NCBI RefSeq assembly: GCF_047495875.1
Contig: NC_092473.1
Location: 16,474,388-16,538,387, forward strand
Length of the DNA: 64,000 nucleotides
Source of the DNA: Pithys albifrons albifrons
Lineage: Eukaryota; Chordata; Aves; Passeriformes; Thamnophilidae
Reading direction: 5' to 3'
The notes under the pieces were generated by a model, which searched no databases, was not told the DNA's origin, and saw only the letters and a program-made list of their open reading frames with translations. Of this stretch, positions 1-13,678 are shown piece by piece (within the stretch, counting starts at the first letter, position 1; each line of letters begins with the position of its first letter). Both the position numbers and the translations under genes were made by a program.

Positions 1-548
1 CTTGTATGTTCCTGTTTAAAGGGACTGGGACATGCAGCGTGTGCCGGCACTGGCAGCAGGAGCACCAGCTCAGGTGCTCCTTGTTCAGGAATGGAGAAGC
101 TTGGCTGTCATGGGAACAGTGTAGTCCTTGGGAATCTTATCAAGGGGAAATGGACTGCTTTGAAATATAACTATCTATAGATGTATATTACATGTATCAA
201 TGTGTATATGTGTACAGATACGCAGATAATTTCTAATGCCCCTTCTTGGCTCCTGGTGGATCCAGCATTGCACCCTGGGTGTGATGGAAGAAAAGTTTAA
301 TGAATCAACTCAAGGGGTTAGAGAAAGGTCTCCGAGCCCCGAGGTCTCTTGGCAGGACCCAGAGGTGCTGGTGGTGGGTCCCTGTGACCAGGCAGGGCTC
401 TGCAGAGTCTTTGGCTGTGTTTGAAGGTCCATTTGCTGTATGTTTGTCCCCGAACAGCATCCCAGTTTAAAGGAGGACAGGTGCTCCCCATCCCCTCTGT
501 GAGCTGTGGCAGTGGTGCTGGGGTGCTGAGTGTCCCCTCTCTCCACAG
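1..548 (+). other. PRKCB: PRKCB intron 4 (3' part)
   Basis: This is non-coding sequence ending in a pyrimidine-rich tract and CACAG acceptor immediately before the first recognisable PRKCB exon. The upstream exons (pseudosubstrate, C1A, first part of C1B) are outside the window. I see no repeat family or other gene in it. Confidence 0.85.
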
Positions 549-677
549 CCTGTATGATGAACGTGCACAAGCGCTGCGTGATGAACGTGCCCAGCCTGTG
601 CGGGACGGACCACACGGAGCGCCGCGGGCGGATATACATCCGGGCTGACATCGACAAGGACGTGCTCACCGTCGTAG
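549..677 (+). CDS. PRKCB: PRKCB exon 5: end of C1B domain and C1-C2 linker
   Basis: This 129-nt exon encodes residues 135-177 in human numbering. It opens with two bases that complete a Thr codon and ends one base into Val177 (donor G|GTACGT). It supplies the last zinc ligands of the second diacylglycerol/phorbol-ester-binding C1 domain: Cys135, His140, Cys143 and Cys151 in the C-x4-H-x2-C-x7-C pattern. The linker to C2 follows ([13 protein letters not shown]). Compared with human PRKCB as I remember it, the linker differs at a few positions ([12 protein letters not shown] here). PRKCB is a conventional, calcium- and lipid-activated Ser/Thr kinase that moves from cytosol to membrane on activation. 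The beta isoform is distinguished from alpha and gamma mainly by the terminal exons described below. Confidence 0.96.
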
Positions 678-1872
678 GTACGTGTGGGGCAGTACCACTG
701 ACAGGCTGGCAGCCCTTGGGGTCTGCACGTTTCCTTGCTACTTCCCAGCCCCAATGGAGCACAGGTCAGGGCAGGCTGCCATGGCTGTGTTTGGGGTGGC
801 ATGGATCAGGAGGCTTCATGGATCCCGGGGCATCATGGATCCAACCACCCAGCAATGGGCAGGAGCCATCCCACAGCGTCTGCCTGCAGGGATGTGCCCA
901 GTGGTGGAGATGAGGCTGGAGGAGGCTGCATGGAGCCAGGCAGTGCCAGGCTTAGCAGAGGCTCCTTCCCTGCATGGAGTGTCCCAGGGACCTAGTGCCA
1001 TCCATGGGAAACACCTTCATCCCAGTTTTCTCTGTCCTATCACTTCTTTATTCCTGGTTTGTGGCAGGAGCCAGTATTATCCCATCTCTAAGGACTTTGG
1101 CCACCCAGATTTTGAGTTCCCAGAAGATACTGCTTCCCCCAGGACCTGTGAGCATCCCACAAAACATTAAGCCACATCCTTGGGAAGCCTCTTGTCTCCA
1201 GCACAATGAGATTAGACCACAGGTGTGACCCTGTTGGGTGCTGGTGACTGGTGTCTTGTGGAACGGGGGCTGGAGACAGAGATTGCTCTCTGTGGCATGG
1301 CAATGCCAGTCCCTCGGGGTTTGTCTGGCAGAGGCTGAGCTGGTGCTGTGCTGGGGAAGGAGGTTCCTGCCCACGTGGGGTGAACAGGCAGCTCTGGGGT
1401 TTCGGTCTCCGCAGGGGCGGCTGAGCTGTCGCGGTTGTTCCCGGATGAGTTAAAGCTGTGGGGTGTGAAGTGCCCCCTGCAGTGCCCCTGAGTGGGCACG
1501 GGCTGGGACACCCATGGCAACACCAGATCCTTTTCCATCATCCTCCAGCTCCAGGTGGCTCCCTACAGACAAGTGTGGTTTCCCACATCCTGTCGCAGCA
1601 GGAGAGGCCACGACACCCCCGGGATTTGTTCCTGTGGGCTGAGGTTGTCTCTGTGCATCCCGTGGTGGAGAGCCAGGATCCTTCTGGCCTACAGAGCTGT
1701 CAGGAGTATTTTTGAGAAAAATTTCAAGTTACTGAAAATGTTAATGAAAAATTGAAACAAGTTGTGGAGGATTTTTTCATCTATTTTTGTTTGAGTTGTC
1801 CTTAAAGGAGAGCGTCAGTGAACCAGGCAGAACCATGTTTATCACAAGTCCTGCTTCTCAGGCACCTTCCTT

Positions 1873-1930
1873 GAAGGTTGGACGTGGTGATCTTGTGGGT
1901 CTTTTCCAATCTTAATGATTCTATGATTTC
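1873..1930 (+). mobile_element. CR1 LINE 3' end fragment
   Basis: A GGTTGGACGTGGTGATCTTG core is followed by CTTTTCCAATCTTAATGATT and a CTATGATT tail. This is the sense-strand 3' terminus of an avian CR1, severely 5' truncated, about 60 bp. Confidence 0.85.
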
Positions 1931-2309
1931 CTCTGGGGGTGAGATGGGATTGGTACCCAGTCTCCATCAGATGCCAGTGGAGTACAGAGCTCACCCTCCT
2001 GCTGGCACCATGTTCCCAGCACTCTGGAGGCAGGGGAGGAGCTCTCCTGGCCCCATTCTGTGCAGCTGGATTTTCATTTTTTCCACTGGGTTTGAAAGGC
2101 TGTTTTATTTCTGGCCCTTTATGGAGGTGTTGGTGAAAACATGTCAGCTGTTGGCTTTTCCAGAAAGGCAGGGAAGCGTGCTGAGATCTCCAGCTCTGCT
2201 GTAGAGCTGATGGAGGAGTGGGAGTTCTCTGGGAGAGGAGTGGCTGGATACTGGGGAGCCCAGCTGCCCCCCCCAAAGCACAGGTGGGCACGCAGCTCTT
2301 CAGAGGTAG

Positions 2310-2815
2310 AACCACCTCATATTGTGCTGGACACTGGTGAGGCCACACCATGAAGCCTGGACTCAGTTTAGAGTCTGTCATGACAAGGACATTGAGGGAC
2401 TGGACTGTGTTCAGAGAAGAGAAACAGAGCTGGGGAAGGGGCTGGAGCAGCTGAGGGAGAAAAGAAGGCTCAAGGGGGACCTTCTCGCTCTCGGCAACTC
2501 CCTGACAGCAGAGAAGAGCTGGAGGGGGTCGGGCTCTGCTCCAGGGAACAGGGACAGGAGGAGAGGAAATGGCTTCAGGCTGAGCCAGGGGAGGTTTGGG
2601 TTGGATATTGGGAAAATTCCTTCATGGAAAGGGCTGTTAAGCCCTGGCAGAGCTGCCCAGGGCTGGGGTGAGTCCCCATCCCTGAAGGGTTTTAACAGAC
2701 ATGTGGATATATATGGCCCTTGGGGACATGGGTTAGTGGTGGCCTTGGCAGTGCTGGGGCAACAGTTGGACTTTATCTTGGAGGGATTTTCCAACCCAAA
2801 CAATTCCTGCAGGAC
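2310..2815 (+). mobile_element. CR1 LINE 3' fragment (about 500 bp)
   Basis: This is the longest CR1 copy in the first intron. It runs from the 3' UTR-proximal part (CTGGACACTGGTGAGGCC) through GGGGAAGGGGCTGGAGCAG and CCAGGGGAGGTTTGGGTTGG to the terminal TTTTCCAACCCAAACAATTCC, in sense orientation. It is 5' truncated and the reading frame is decayed. Confidence 0.9.
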
Positions 2816-3471
2816 CTTCCTTGGCCATCCTGGGGTGGCACAGTGGGGTGCAATTGGAGAGTTGCCCCACTGGGGCCCCAGCCCAGGAAGGCAGTGGGTG
2901 GAGGCAGCAACCAGGATTCCTCTGAACAGATTTCTGGGGGAACATGCCCTTTACATGTTTTCTGCAGGAATTTCAGTTTGGGGCGGGCAGGGGGTGGATT
3001 TCTGTTATGATCAGGAGTGACAGTGCAGTGGTGGGTGGTGGGTGGGTGTCAGAGCCCCCTGAGCCTGGCAGGGGTGGGGAGGCAATGCTGGCCCAGGGGG
3101 CTGAACCCACCTTTGGTCCTGCTGCACAGGAAAAAACAGGTACTGGTGGTGGGGCAAGAGCTCACCAGTGTGGAGACCCTTGCCCATGAATTTCCATAGT
3201 TTTCCCGTGGCAAAGAGGATCTCAACTTTAAATCTGAAAGATGCTCAGGTGCTGGCAGGGGCAGGTGGGGCTGGCAGGGCAGGACCGGTGCCTGCAGGTG
3301 GCAGCATGGGCACAGCCAACGCCAACAGACTCGGTGCTTTGATTTCTTCGTGGTTTGACAAATTTAACAGGAATTTGCCATATGCTCTTCAGCTCTCTGG
3401 GTTTGTTTTACTCGGATTTTTTCCTTTTCTTTGTAAAGCAAACCTTTCCATCTCAATGGAAAACACGGATT

Positions 3472-3735
3472 TTCATAGAATTATAGAATCCTGGAATGTT
3501 TTGGGTTGGAAGGGACCTTAAAGTTCATCTCATTGCACAACCCTGCCATGGGCAAGGACACCTTCCACTATCCCAGGTTGCTCCAAGCCCTGTCCAACCT
3601 GGCCTTGGACACTTCCAGGGTTGGGGCAGCCTCACCTTCTCTGGGCACCCTGTGCCAGGGCCTGCCCACCTCCCAGGGAAGAATTCCTTCCCAATGTTCA
3701 GAACGTGGTCTCTGTGTCTCTGAGTCCTCTGGTAA
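3472..3735 (-). mobile_element. CR1 LINE 3' fragment, antisense
   Basis: The + strand shows the reverse complement of a CR1 3' end: ATAGAATCCTGGAATG, then GGGTTGGAAGGGACCTTAAA, then the TTGCTCCAAGCCCTGTCCAA block and GGGCACCCTGTGCCAGGGCC. It is 5' truncated, about 260 bp. Confidence 0.92.
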
Positions 3736-4969
3736 AGGAGGAGATGTGGACTGGGGCAGGGCACTGCCTGGCTGGCGTGGGACAAGAGCAAATGCATGTT
3801 AACAGTCCGTGTTCTGCTCTAGGCTTTGATCAAGTGTCTTCTTAGTGGGAGAAGACTGTGGAATACAGTGGGAAATCACAGCAAATTAAAATGTCATCAA
3901 GGCGTTGTGCGTTTTTGCTTCCGTAATAGAAAAGCTTCCGAATGCAGATTATTCTGAGCCTGTCGTCTTAACAGCCATGAATATCTGAGTCTGGGAAATG
4001 GAGGAGTGGGAGAATGTGAGGGCTGGGCTAGGAGTCCATTAAAGCTGTTCTGCTCCAAGATGGAAGTTGCTTTGAGGACTCTGTGCGTGGCTCCTGTCCA
4101 GCAGCCAGGAGCTGGCTCTTCCCACCAGTCAGGTGGGAGGTGCGTCCCATCATGTGCTCGTCGCTTCTCTCAGGGAAGTGGTGCTGTAAAAAAGAGAAGA
4201 TCTAAAAACTAGAAAGTCTGAAAGGATTTAAGACGATGAAGAAAGGCCTTGAGGTGTTTATGCTGTGAGGTTGGGGCTGTTTTGAGTGGTAGAGACTCTT
4301 CAGCATGTTTAAGGGCTTTGAGCATGTGTGTGGCAGAGAGTGTGCCCTGTCCTGGTGCAGGGGCTGCTGAGCTTGGGCACCATGTTGGGTTCCTCTTCTC
4401 TCTTGTGAGTCCTGGCAGTGTGCTGTGCCCTGGTGGCTGCAGAGCTGAGCCCCTCATTAGCACCCACAGCACCCCTGATGCTCCTGCAGTGTGGCAGAGG
4501 CTGCTGGGACCAGAGCTTTGCTATTTACTGAGCTGATGGAGGAAAACATTGGCCAAAACTGAAACCAATTATGCCGTGATTAGATAAATGAGCTGGAAGT
4601 GTGTTAATTAATAATCATGGGCCCAGGCAGATGCAGCCATAATGACTTCTGTGCCTTTTCCATTGTATGAGAATGTGCAAATATATTCTTATCAGCATAT
4701 TAATTAAATGTTTTAACTCACAAGGGTGTTAATCAGAGTGCTGGGTGCTGACTGGGGTGGGGCTGCTCATGGCCAGAGATGTTGTGTGCTCCTGGGGGGA
4801 GGAAGATGAGTGCTGCAGGTCAGCCCAAGAGCCTTCCCCTCTCCAGAATCACAGGAGGTGTGGAACTGGGGGTGCTACTGGCATAGCCATGGAGTGGTGA
4901 TGGGCTGGGATGATGTGACACAACTCTGACCTCTCCTTGCTGTGAGCCAGGCTTTGAAAGGGTTTTTCA

Positions 4970-5168
4970 TGGAACCAGAGAATCCTGGAATGATTTGGCT
5001 TAAGGACCTTCCAGTTCCAACCCCTGTCGTGGGCCTGAACACCTTCCACTGTCCCAGGTTGCTCCAAGCTCTGTCCAGCCTGGCCTTGAACACTTCCAGA
5101 GATAGGGCAGCTACAGCTTCTCTGGGCAACCTGTGCCAGGGCCTTTTCCTCTGGAGGACAGTGAGAAG
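4970..5168 (-). mobile_element. CR1 LINE 3' fragment, antisense
   Basis: It carries the same reverse-complement CR1 landmarks as the copy at 3472 (AGAATCCTGGAATGATTTGG, TTGCTCCAAGCTCTGTCCAG). It is more diverged, with CR1 similarity lost after about 5165. It faces the + oriented copy at 6728 in the same intron. Confidence 0.88.
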
Positions 5169-6727
5169 CAGAACTCCCTGCACTGAACATGTTCCATGTG
5201 TGCTCAGAGAGGAGGGGAAGGGATGTGACAGCCCATGGGAGCTGTCTGGAGAGTGGGGCAGGAATTGGTTTGTTGTAGGCTTTTTTTATTTAACATAGAA
5301 GTGAACCCCACTTCTGTGGCATATTTGTCAAAGACCTTTCTGGTCCTTGTTCATCCAGCGTGTTACTCTTGCCTTCGGAAACCTGGGAGCAGAAGGGGCT
5401 GTCCCAGGCCCATTCCCACAGTTATGGCTGCCTGAGTAATGAAAACAACTTGTCTGAATCATTTATTGGGAAGCTGTTGCAAATTTGGCAGAATAAACTG
5501 TTCAGGTGTCATTCACCCAACTCTCTCTGCCCTGGCCCTGCCAGGGGGAGCAGGTGCCATCTCCAAGGAGGGCACTGCCAGCACTGCCCCCACAAGCTCC
5601 CAGGCCAGAGATGTCCAAGACTTATCGATGCCTCATCCTGCCCATGGCCTGAGACCTCAGTGGCGTCTCCTTGGCCAGACTTGGTACCCACAGTGATTTA
5701 GGGCCTGCTTTAAATGGGACTGTCTTATTCTTACTCATCGCTGTTAATAATGATGTTGCTGCTTCTTAATGATGCACAAAACTGTCAGGATATGACAGAT
5801 GTAGAACTATTTTACATCAAATTTAACTGTCAAATAAATGCCATAAACACTGGAGAGGAAGGAGTGCATCTCCCCTGTGAGGTACTGCTGCTTCAGATTT
5901 TTATTTTCTCTTCTCTTAATTGTTGATTTCTGCTTGAAAAGTCAGAAAGTTTCTTAAGGTCAAGCAGAAGCATTTTGTGTTTTTAAATGAATAGATAAAA
6001 TTATTCCCATTAATGAAATTTTGAGGCCTGCACGCTGAGATAATAACATGAGGTAATCAAATCTCATGCTTCAGGGCATAAACTGATTAACTGCGAGGGT
6101 CAGGAATTACTTCTCATGTTCCTTAAAGAAGCGAAGGACGCCCTGACAAATGATGGGGGTTGTTCATTAGTCTCCAGAGGAGACTAATGTGTTGGCTGTT
6201 GGGATGGAGGAATACAGAGCAGAGTCAGAGCTGATTCCGTGTGACATCATTTTTCATCTCCTGCTGGTGAGGGGACACCAGCCAGTGTGAGACCCCAGAG
6301 CCAGCGGCTTCTTTCAGCCCCTGGGCTGGTTCTGCTGCTCACACAGGAGGCCTGAAGGGACCTCAGTCATTTCTGCTGACAGCAGGGCAGGTGGGGGATG
6401 ATGGTCTGTGCCCTCTGTCCTGCCCTGGGGTTGGGCACCGTTGGGTGCCTGGTGTCACAACATCCCAAGGTAAGTGGCCATGGGAGTGGATTGTCTCCCT
6501 CTTTCCTAAGCCTCTCACAGCTCCAGTGCTGCAGATGGGCAGGGGGATTGTAAAAACATTTTCATGATAATTTTAAAGCTAGGAAGGTAATAAAAGGCAG
6601 TAAGAGCTTGGGGGAGGGTGTGGAGAGGCCCTGGTTCAGCAGGGCACTGGGAGTGTCGTTCCCTGTGCCTTGGCAGTGCAGGGGGGGCAGACAGGGAGTC
6701 CTGGGGTGGTGGTTTCACACTGACTGA

Positions 6728-6968
6728 GGACAGGGTTAGAGTAGAAATTATGAAGGAATTCTTCCCTGGGAGGGTGGGCAGGCCCTGGCACAGGGTGCCC
6801 AGAGATCTGTGGCTGCCCCATCCCTGGAAGTGTCCAAAGCCAGGTTGGACAGGGCTTGGAGCCACCTGGGCTAGTGGAAGGTGTCCCTTCCCATGGCATG
6901 GGGGTGGAATTGGATGATCTTTAAGGTCCTTCCAACCCAAACCATTGTGGGATTCAGTTATTCTGTGA
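6728..6968 (+). mobile_element. CR1 LINE 3' fragment
   Basis: Sense-orientation CR1 end: GAATTCTTCCCTGGGAGGGT, CCCTGGAAGTGTCCAAAGCC, then GATGATCTTTAAGGTCCTTC and CCAACCCAAACCATTGTGG. The terminal ATTCTGTGA is kept. About 240 bp. Confidence 0.92.
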
Positions 6969-8367
6969 CAGCATCCCCAGCGAGGTCACTGTGCACCAGT
7001 GGCAGGGATGAAGTCATTCCTTCCCCCTCTGCCAGAGGGGAGGAGGTGGCTCTGGCTCCTGTGGCTGCCTCATCCCGAGGGTCTGAGGAGCATCCAGAGC
7101 TACAGGATGGATGGGGCTGCCTGGCTCCTGCAGTGGGCAGGCAGTGGTTCCCAGCAGGCTCACACCTCTCCCTGTCTCACGAGCTGCTGTCAGGGCTGTC
7201 ACGTTTGATAAATGAGCTCATTTATAAATGCACATTTGCATTTTGGCTACAAGTTTGATTCCATGGAGCTGGAAATGGGGCAGTGCTTCAGCAGGACAGC
7301 ATTAGATGGCAGATTTTGGGGCATTAATTTGCTTTTCAAAACTCTCTGGTTCCCAGCCTCATCAGAAATGCCTTACTGGTGAGTTGGGAACTGGGCAATT
7401 GATTTTACTCTTCTGACTCTAAAGTATCTTCTGACGTCCTGTGGTGCTGCACACACAGCCAGAGTCCTCTTCTCTTCCTCCTTGGGGTTATGGGTGAAGC
7501 TCTGCTCTCACAGCAGAGCTGCTGTGGGATCTGGTGGGATTTCAGGCAGCACTGAGTTCCCTGTTCCCAACGTGGCACAACCCTCCATGCCTGTTCCCCA
7601 GGGTGTGCACTGGACCTGGGGAGTAGGAGCTTTGCTCTGGGCTTCCTTGAAGCAGCTCTTCCCCAGGTTACAGCTCAGCTTTATTGTGGCCATCAGGCTT
7701 TCCATCTCTGATATCTCCACTCGAGCCGGAGAGGAGATAAGACCCTTCTCCTGGCAGACAGACCATTTTTGATTTAATCTAGGCAAAGAGCCTCAGCTCA
7801 GCCTGGTTGTATTTAATTAGTCCAAGTTGCAATCCAATTACAAGCAACCGAGTCATCTCAGGTTTGCTCTTCCCTCTCTGCTCCTGCTTCCCACAGGAGA
7901 TACTTCAGTTTCCAGACCCAGGGTGATGCTGCCAAGTGGGCAAGTGATGATGCCCTGTGGGCATCCCACTGGTCCCTCAGGGCCATGGCAGCTGAGCCTG
8001 GGGGGCCCAGCAGGGAGGTCGGTGCTGGATTCAGCTGCTGTGCTGGTGCCTTTGGGTACCTCATCTCACCTGTCCACGCAATTCTGCTTCCCAAGGGACA
8101 AGAGGAAACAAATCAGCTTTAAACTGGGAGCAAACAACAAATCATCCTAAGAGAAAGTAAAAATAATCTCCTGAGTCGACCCTTCAGCCTCCCCCATCCA
8201 CGAGAGCCGCGTTTGCTTTGCGTTAATTATGTCATTCCTCATGTAATGCCCATGTCTGCACAGATCAGTTTAATTCTGGTTTTAATCACTATTTTCACAC
8301 TTTACTCTTGGCACACAGGGAAGTTGTCAGTTGTCGGGTATTTTTATAATTGGAATACTGAATTTAA

Positions 8368-11134
<2,767 letters not shown>

Positions 11135-12025
11135 TGATTTTTCTTGGACTCAGGAATTTTCCTTGCTGCCTGCCTGCCATGCCCTCATCAAGGGGCTTTC
11201 CCTGTCAGCTCTTTCCCTGGCAGTACAGGAAACATGGAGCAGGGTCCAGCTCCCCAAAGGGGCTCCAAGGGGAAATGTCTATTTATGATTTAATAGGCCA
11301 TGGAAGGTCTTGCTGAATGACTGATCCAGACATTGCTGAAATAACAGGTCTTTGCCATTTTTTAGTGTAGCTAAAGTCTCCCCAGAACCTTGGGAATGAG
11401 CATGGTACATCTGGAGACTTACATGCAATGAGCCATACATAAAAGAATTGTTCTTATGGTTGTCAGCATAAACTCCATAATTGTAGCAGACTGGGTTCTC
11501 CTTTCTTCTTTAATCTTACTTATATATATACAACTTTCCTAAATATCAAGGAAAAGACAGTTCTAATACAACAGGTAGCTGCAACTAATGGTTGCTGGCT
11601 CTATAAAGAACTAAGAACCATCCTTTGTTGTGTTTTATGATGTTCCAGTGGTGTTAAAATGGTGTGTTGGAAGTCAGACAGTGAGTGGTCTACAGATCAG
11701 AAAATACATAGTCCAGAGGTGCCAGAGTACCCCTGTGCCCTCCCCTTGCTGTGTCTTCCCTGATTGCCTCCTCCCCTGTGAGGAAGTTGGTGTTATGGGC
11801 AGGGGATCCCCTCCCAGCTGGGCCATGGCTCGTGCTGGTGTTGGAGTGGCCCCTCTTCAGACACAGCCTCAGGAGCAGCTGAAGGCAACAGGAGGGACCC
11901 CAAGACACCCTCACATCTGAGTGCCAGGTGCTCACCTGGTGTCTGCTGGTGCTGTGCCTGAGGCTGAATGGTTTGCTGGGATGGAGCAAATGAAAACCCT
12001 CTTCTTTGCCCCTCTTGGATCATCC

Positions 12026-12080
12026 TCTCTGGATGATCTTTAAGGTCCCTCCAACCCAAATCATTCTGTAATTCTATGAT
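12026..12080 (+). mobile_element. CR1 LINE terminal fragment
   Basis: Only the last ~55 bp of a CR1 remain: GGATGATCTTTAAGGTCCCT, CCAACCCAAATCATTCTG and an ATTCTATGAT tail, sense orientation. Confidence 0.85.
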
Positions 12081-12921
12081 TTGGTCAGGTTCAATGAGAC
12101 ACATTTGACACTGTCAGAGCTGCTCTTGGTCACCTGAGCTGGTTGTCAATGCAGTGCCTGGCTGGGTATCCCTGTCTTTTGGGAACGCTGTAAAAGCCTA
12201 AAGATGACTCCGAGGAAACCCCTTGTGCTTTGGGAGACATGACTTTAGTCCCTTTGCACTATGTGAATATTTTCCCATTGGGAAGTAGGATAGGATGTGT
12301 ATGGCATCACTGACAGCATCAGGTCCCACCCCTGGGCTCCAGCCTGTTCCCAGGGCAGAGCTGTGGTCACACCAATGGTGTTGGAAAATCCCAGAGACCA
12401 TTCCTTTGGTTTTCAGTGCAGGAGCTTTTCAGATGCTTGTAGGTGCTGCAGGTGACCTTGAGTGGGGAATTCAGCAGCAGGGAGAACCTTGTGAGAACCA
12501 ATTAGCAGCAGTAAAGGCTTGAGATTCCCCGTGAGGTGCTGTCTGGAGGGGCTGCCAGCAGCAGCCAGATTGAACCGCCGGGATCGGGTTAATGGAATTT
12601 CATGCTAGGCTGAGCTCGGTGCAGGCCTCACACTGCCACATCTTTCTATAAATTAAAAGGGAATAAATTGTGAGAGGGCTTTTACGAGCGGTGGTTCAGC
12701 GAGTCAGACGGCGCCTGCCCTGGGGAGGAGGTGCTGGGCCACTGGTGGGGTTTGGTGTTGAATAAGGGGGGACTTGTGAGTGAGCAGCTGTGATTGTGGG
12801 GGTGGTTGGGGAGTGCAAGGGAGGGGCTGTCCATGCTGGGCTGCTCCAAGTGGATTTGGGTCTTCCTATATTCAACCTGAACTGGCACAGGACTGAGATT
12901 CTCTTCAGCATCAGATGTAGT

Positions 12922-12960
12922 CATGGAATATCTCAAGTTGGAAGGGACCCATGAGGGGAG
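12922..12960 (-). mobile_element. CR1/SINE tail fragment, antisense
   Basis: CATGGAATATCTCAAGTTGG followed by AAGGGACCCATGAGG is the reverse complement of the short 3' tail shared by some avian CR1s and their dependent SINEs. It is only about 35 bp, so the family cannot be decided. Confidence 0.55.
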
Positions 12961-13011
12961 TAATGGAGGTGGAGCTGGATAAAAAGTCCTGTGTTTTGCC
13001 TTAATATGTTC

Positions 13012-13112
13012 ACATATGCCAAGGCTTATGGGTTCAATCGCTGTATGGGCCATTCACTTAAGAGTTGAACTCAATGTAGGTCTCTTCCAACTCAGAATAT
13101 TCTGTGAAATAT
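13012..13112 (+). mobile_element. SINE remnant, tRNA-Ile head with CR1-like tail (TguSINE1-like)
   Basis: The 3' half of a tRNA-like head is visible: CCAAGG, then GGGTTCAATCGCTGTATGGG and CCA, matching the B box, T arm and acceptor stem of tRNA-Ile (GGTTCGATC expected). It is joined to TTCACTTAAGAGTTGAACTC and CTCTTCCAACTCAGAATATT, a CR1-type tail. This head-tail architecture is that of TguSINE1, known from zebra finch. The A box is not recognisable, so the copy is degraded or 5' truncated and is not a functional tRNA gene. The family name rests on memory of the consensus. Confidence 0.65.
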
Positions 13113-13531
13113 TCAGTGAGATATTCACCTGTCCATTTCTGGTGAGGTGAGAGACAGAAGCTTATTTTGAGGCCTCTTTTCTCTGCTTTGGATGACCTGG
13201 AGCTTGGGGCAGGGGAGCATGGCAGGCTGCCATGTCCTGCTGGCATGGGGAGAGGGGTGACCATGGGCAGAATTGGTTCCCAGTTGCTCTGACAGAGGAA
13301 GCAGTTGACCCATGCCATGTGCCAGGGCTGGTAACTCCTCCAGTGCCCTTCTTGGTGCTGTCCCCATCACACCAACGGAAAAGGTTCCCAGAGCTCAGGG
13401 TGGTGTTTGAGCTGGGAAAGAGCTGATTAAGGTGGAGTTTTGGGAGCACCTGCTGGGTTTGTAACACCCTTTCTGCTGGCTGTTTTCAGTAATGTTTGCT
13501 CTTTCTCTCTGTCCCACCTCCACCTTTGCAG

Positions 13532-13678
13532 AGAGCCAAGATTGGAACCGGGTCCAAGGCCGTGGACGAGAAGACAAGAAATGCCATTTCCAAATTTGAC
13601 AACAATGGGAGCAGAGATCGGATGAAGCTTTCGGACTTCAACTTCCTGATGGTGCTGGGAAAAGGAAGCTTTGGGAAG
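13532..13678 (+). CDS. PRKCB: PRKCB exon 9: V3 hinge and start of kinase domain
   Basis: This 147-nt exon encodes 49 codons, residues 307-355, with phase 0 at both ends (TTGCAG|AGA and AAG|GTGAGG). The first half (RAKIGTGSKAVDEKTRNAIS) is the variable V3 hinge and is the most diverged part of the visible protein relative to human. KFDNNGSRDRMKLSDFNFL leads into the kinase N-lobe. The glycine-rich ATP-binding loop GKGSFG is complete at residues 349-354. Confidence 0.97.

Noticed and set aside
2322..3020. A 232-codon open frame on the + strand
   Set aside because: Most of it lies in a CR1 LINE 3' fragment and it continues into plain intron. The frame does not encode CR1 reverse transcriptase or any recognisable protein.
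13012..13060. Possible tRNA-Ile gene
   Set aside because: Only the 3' half (B box, T arm, acceptor end) is present, with no A box or D arm, and it runs straight into a CR1-like tail. It is a SINE remnant.
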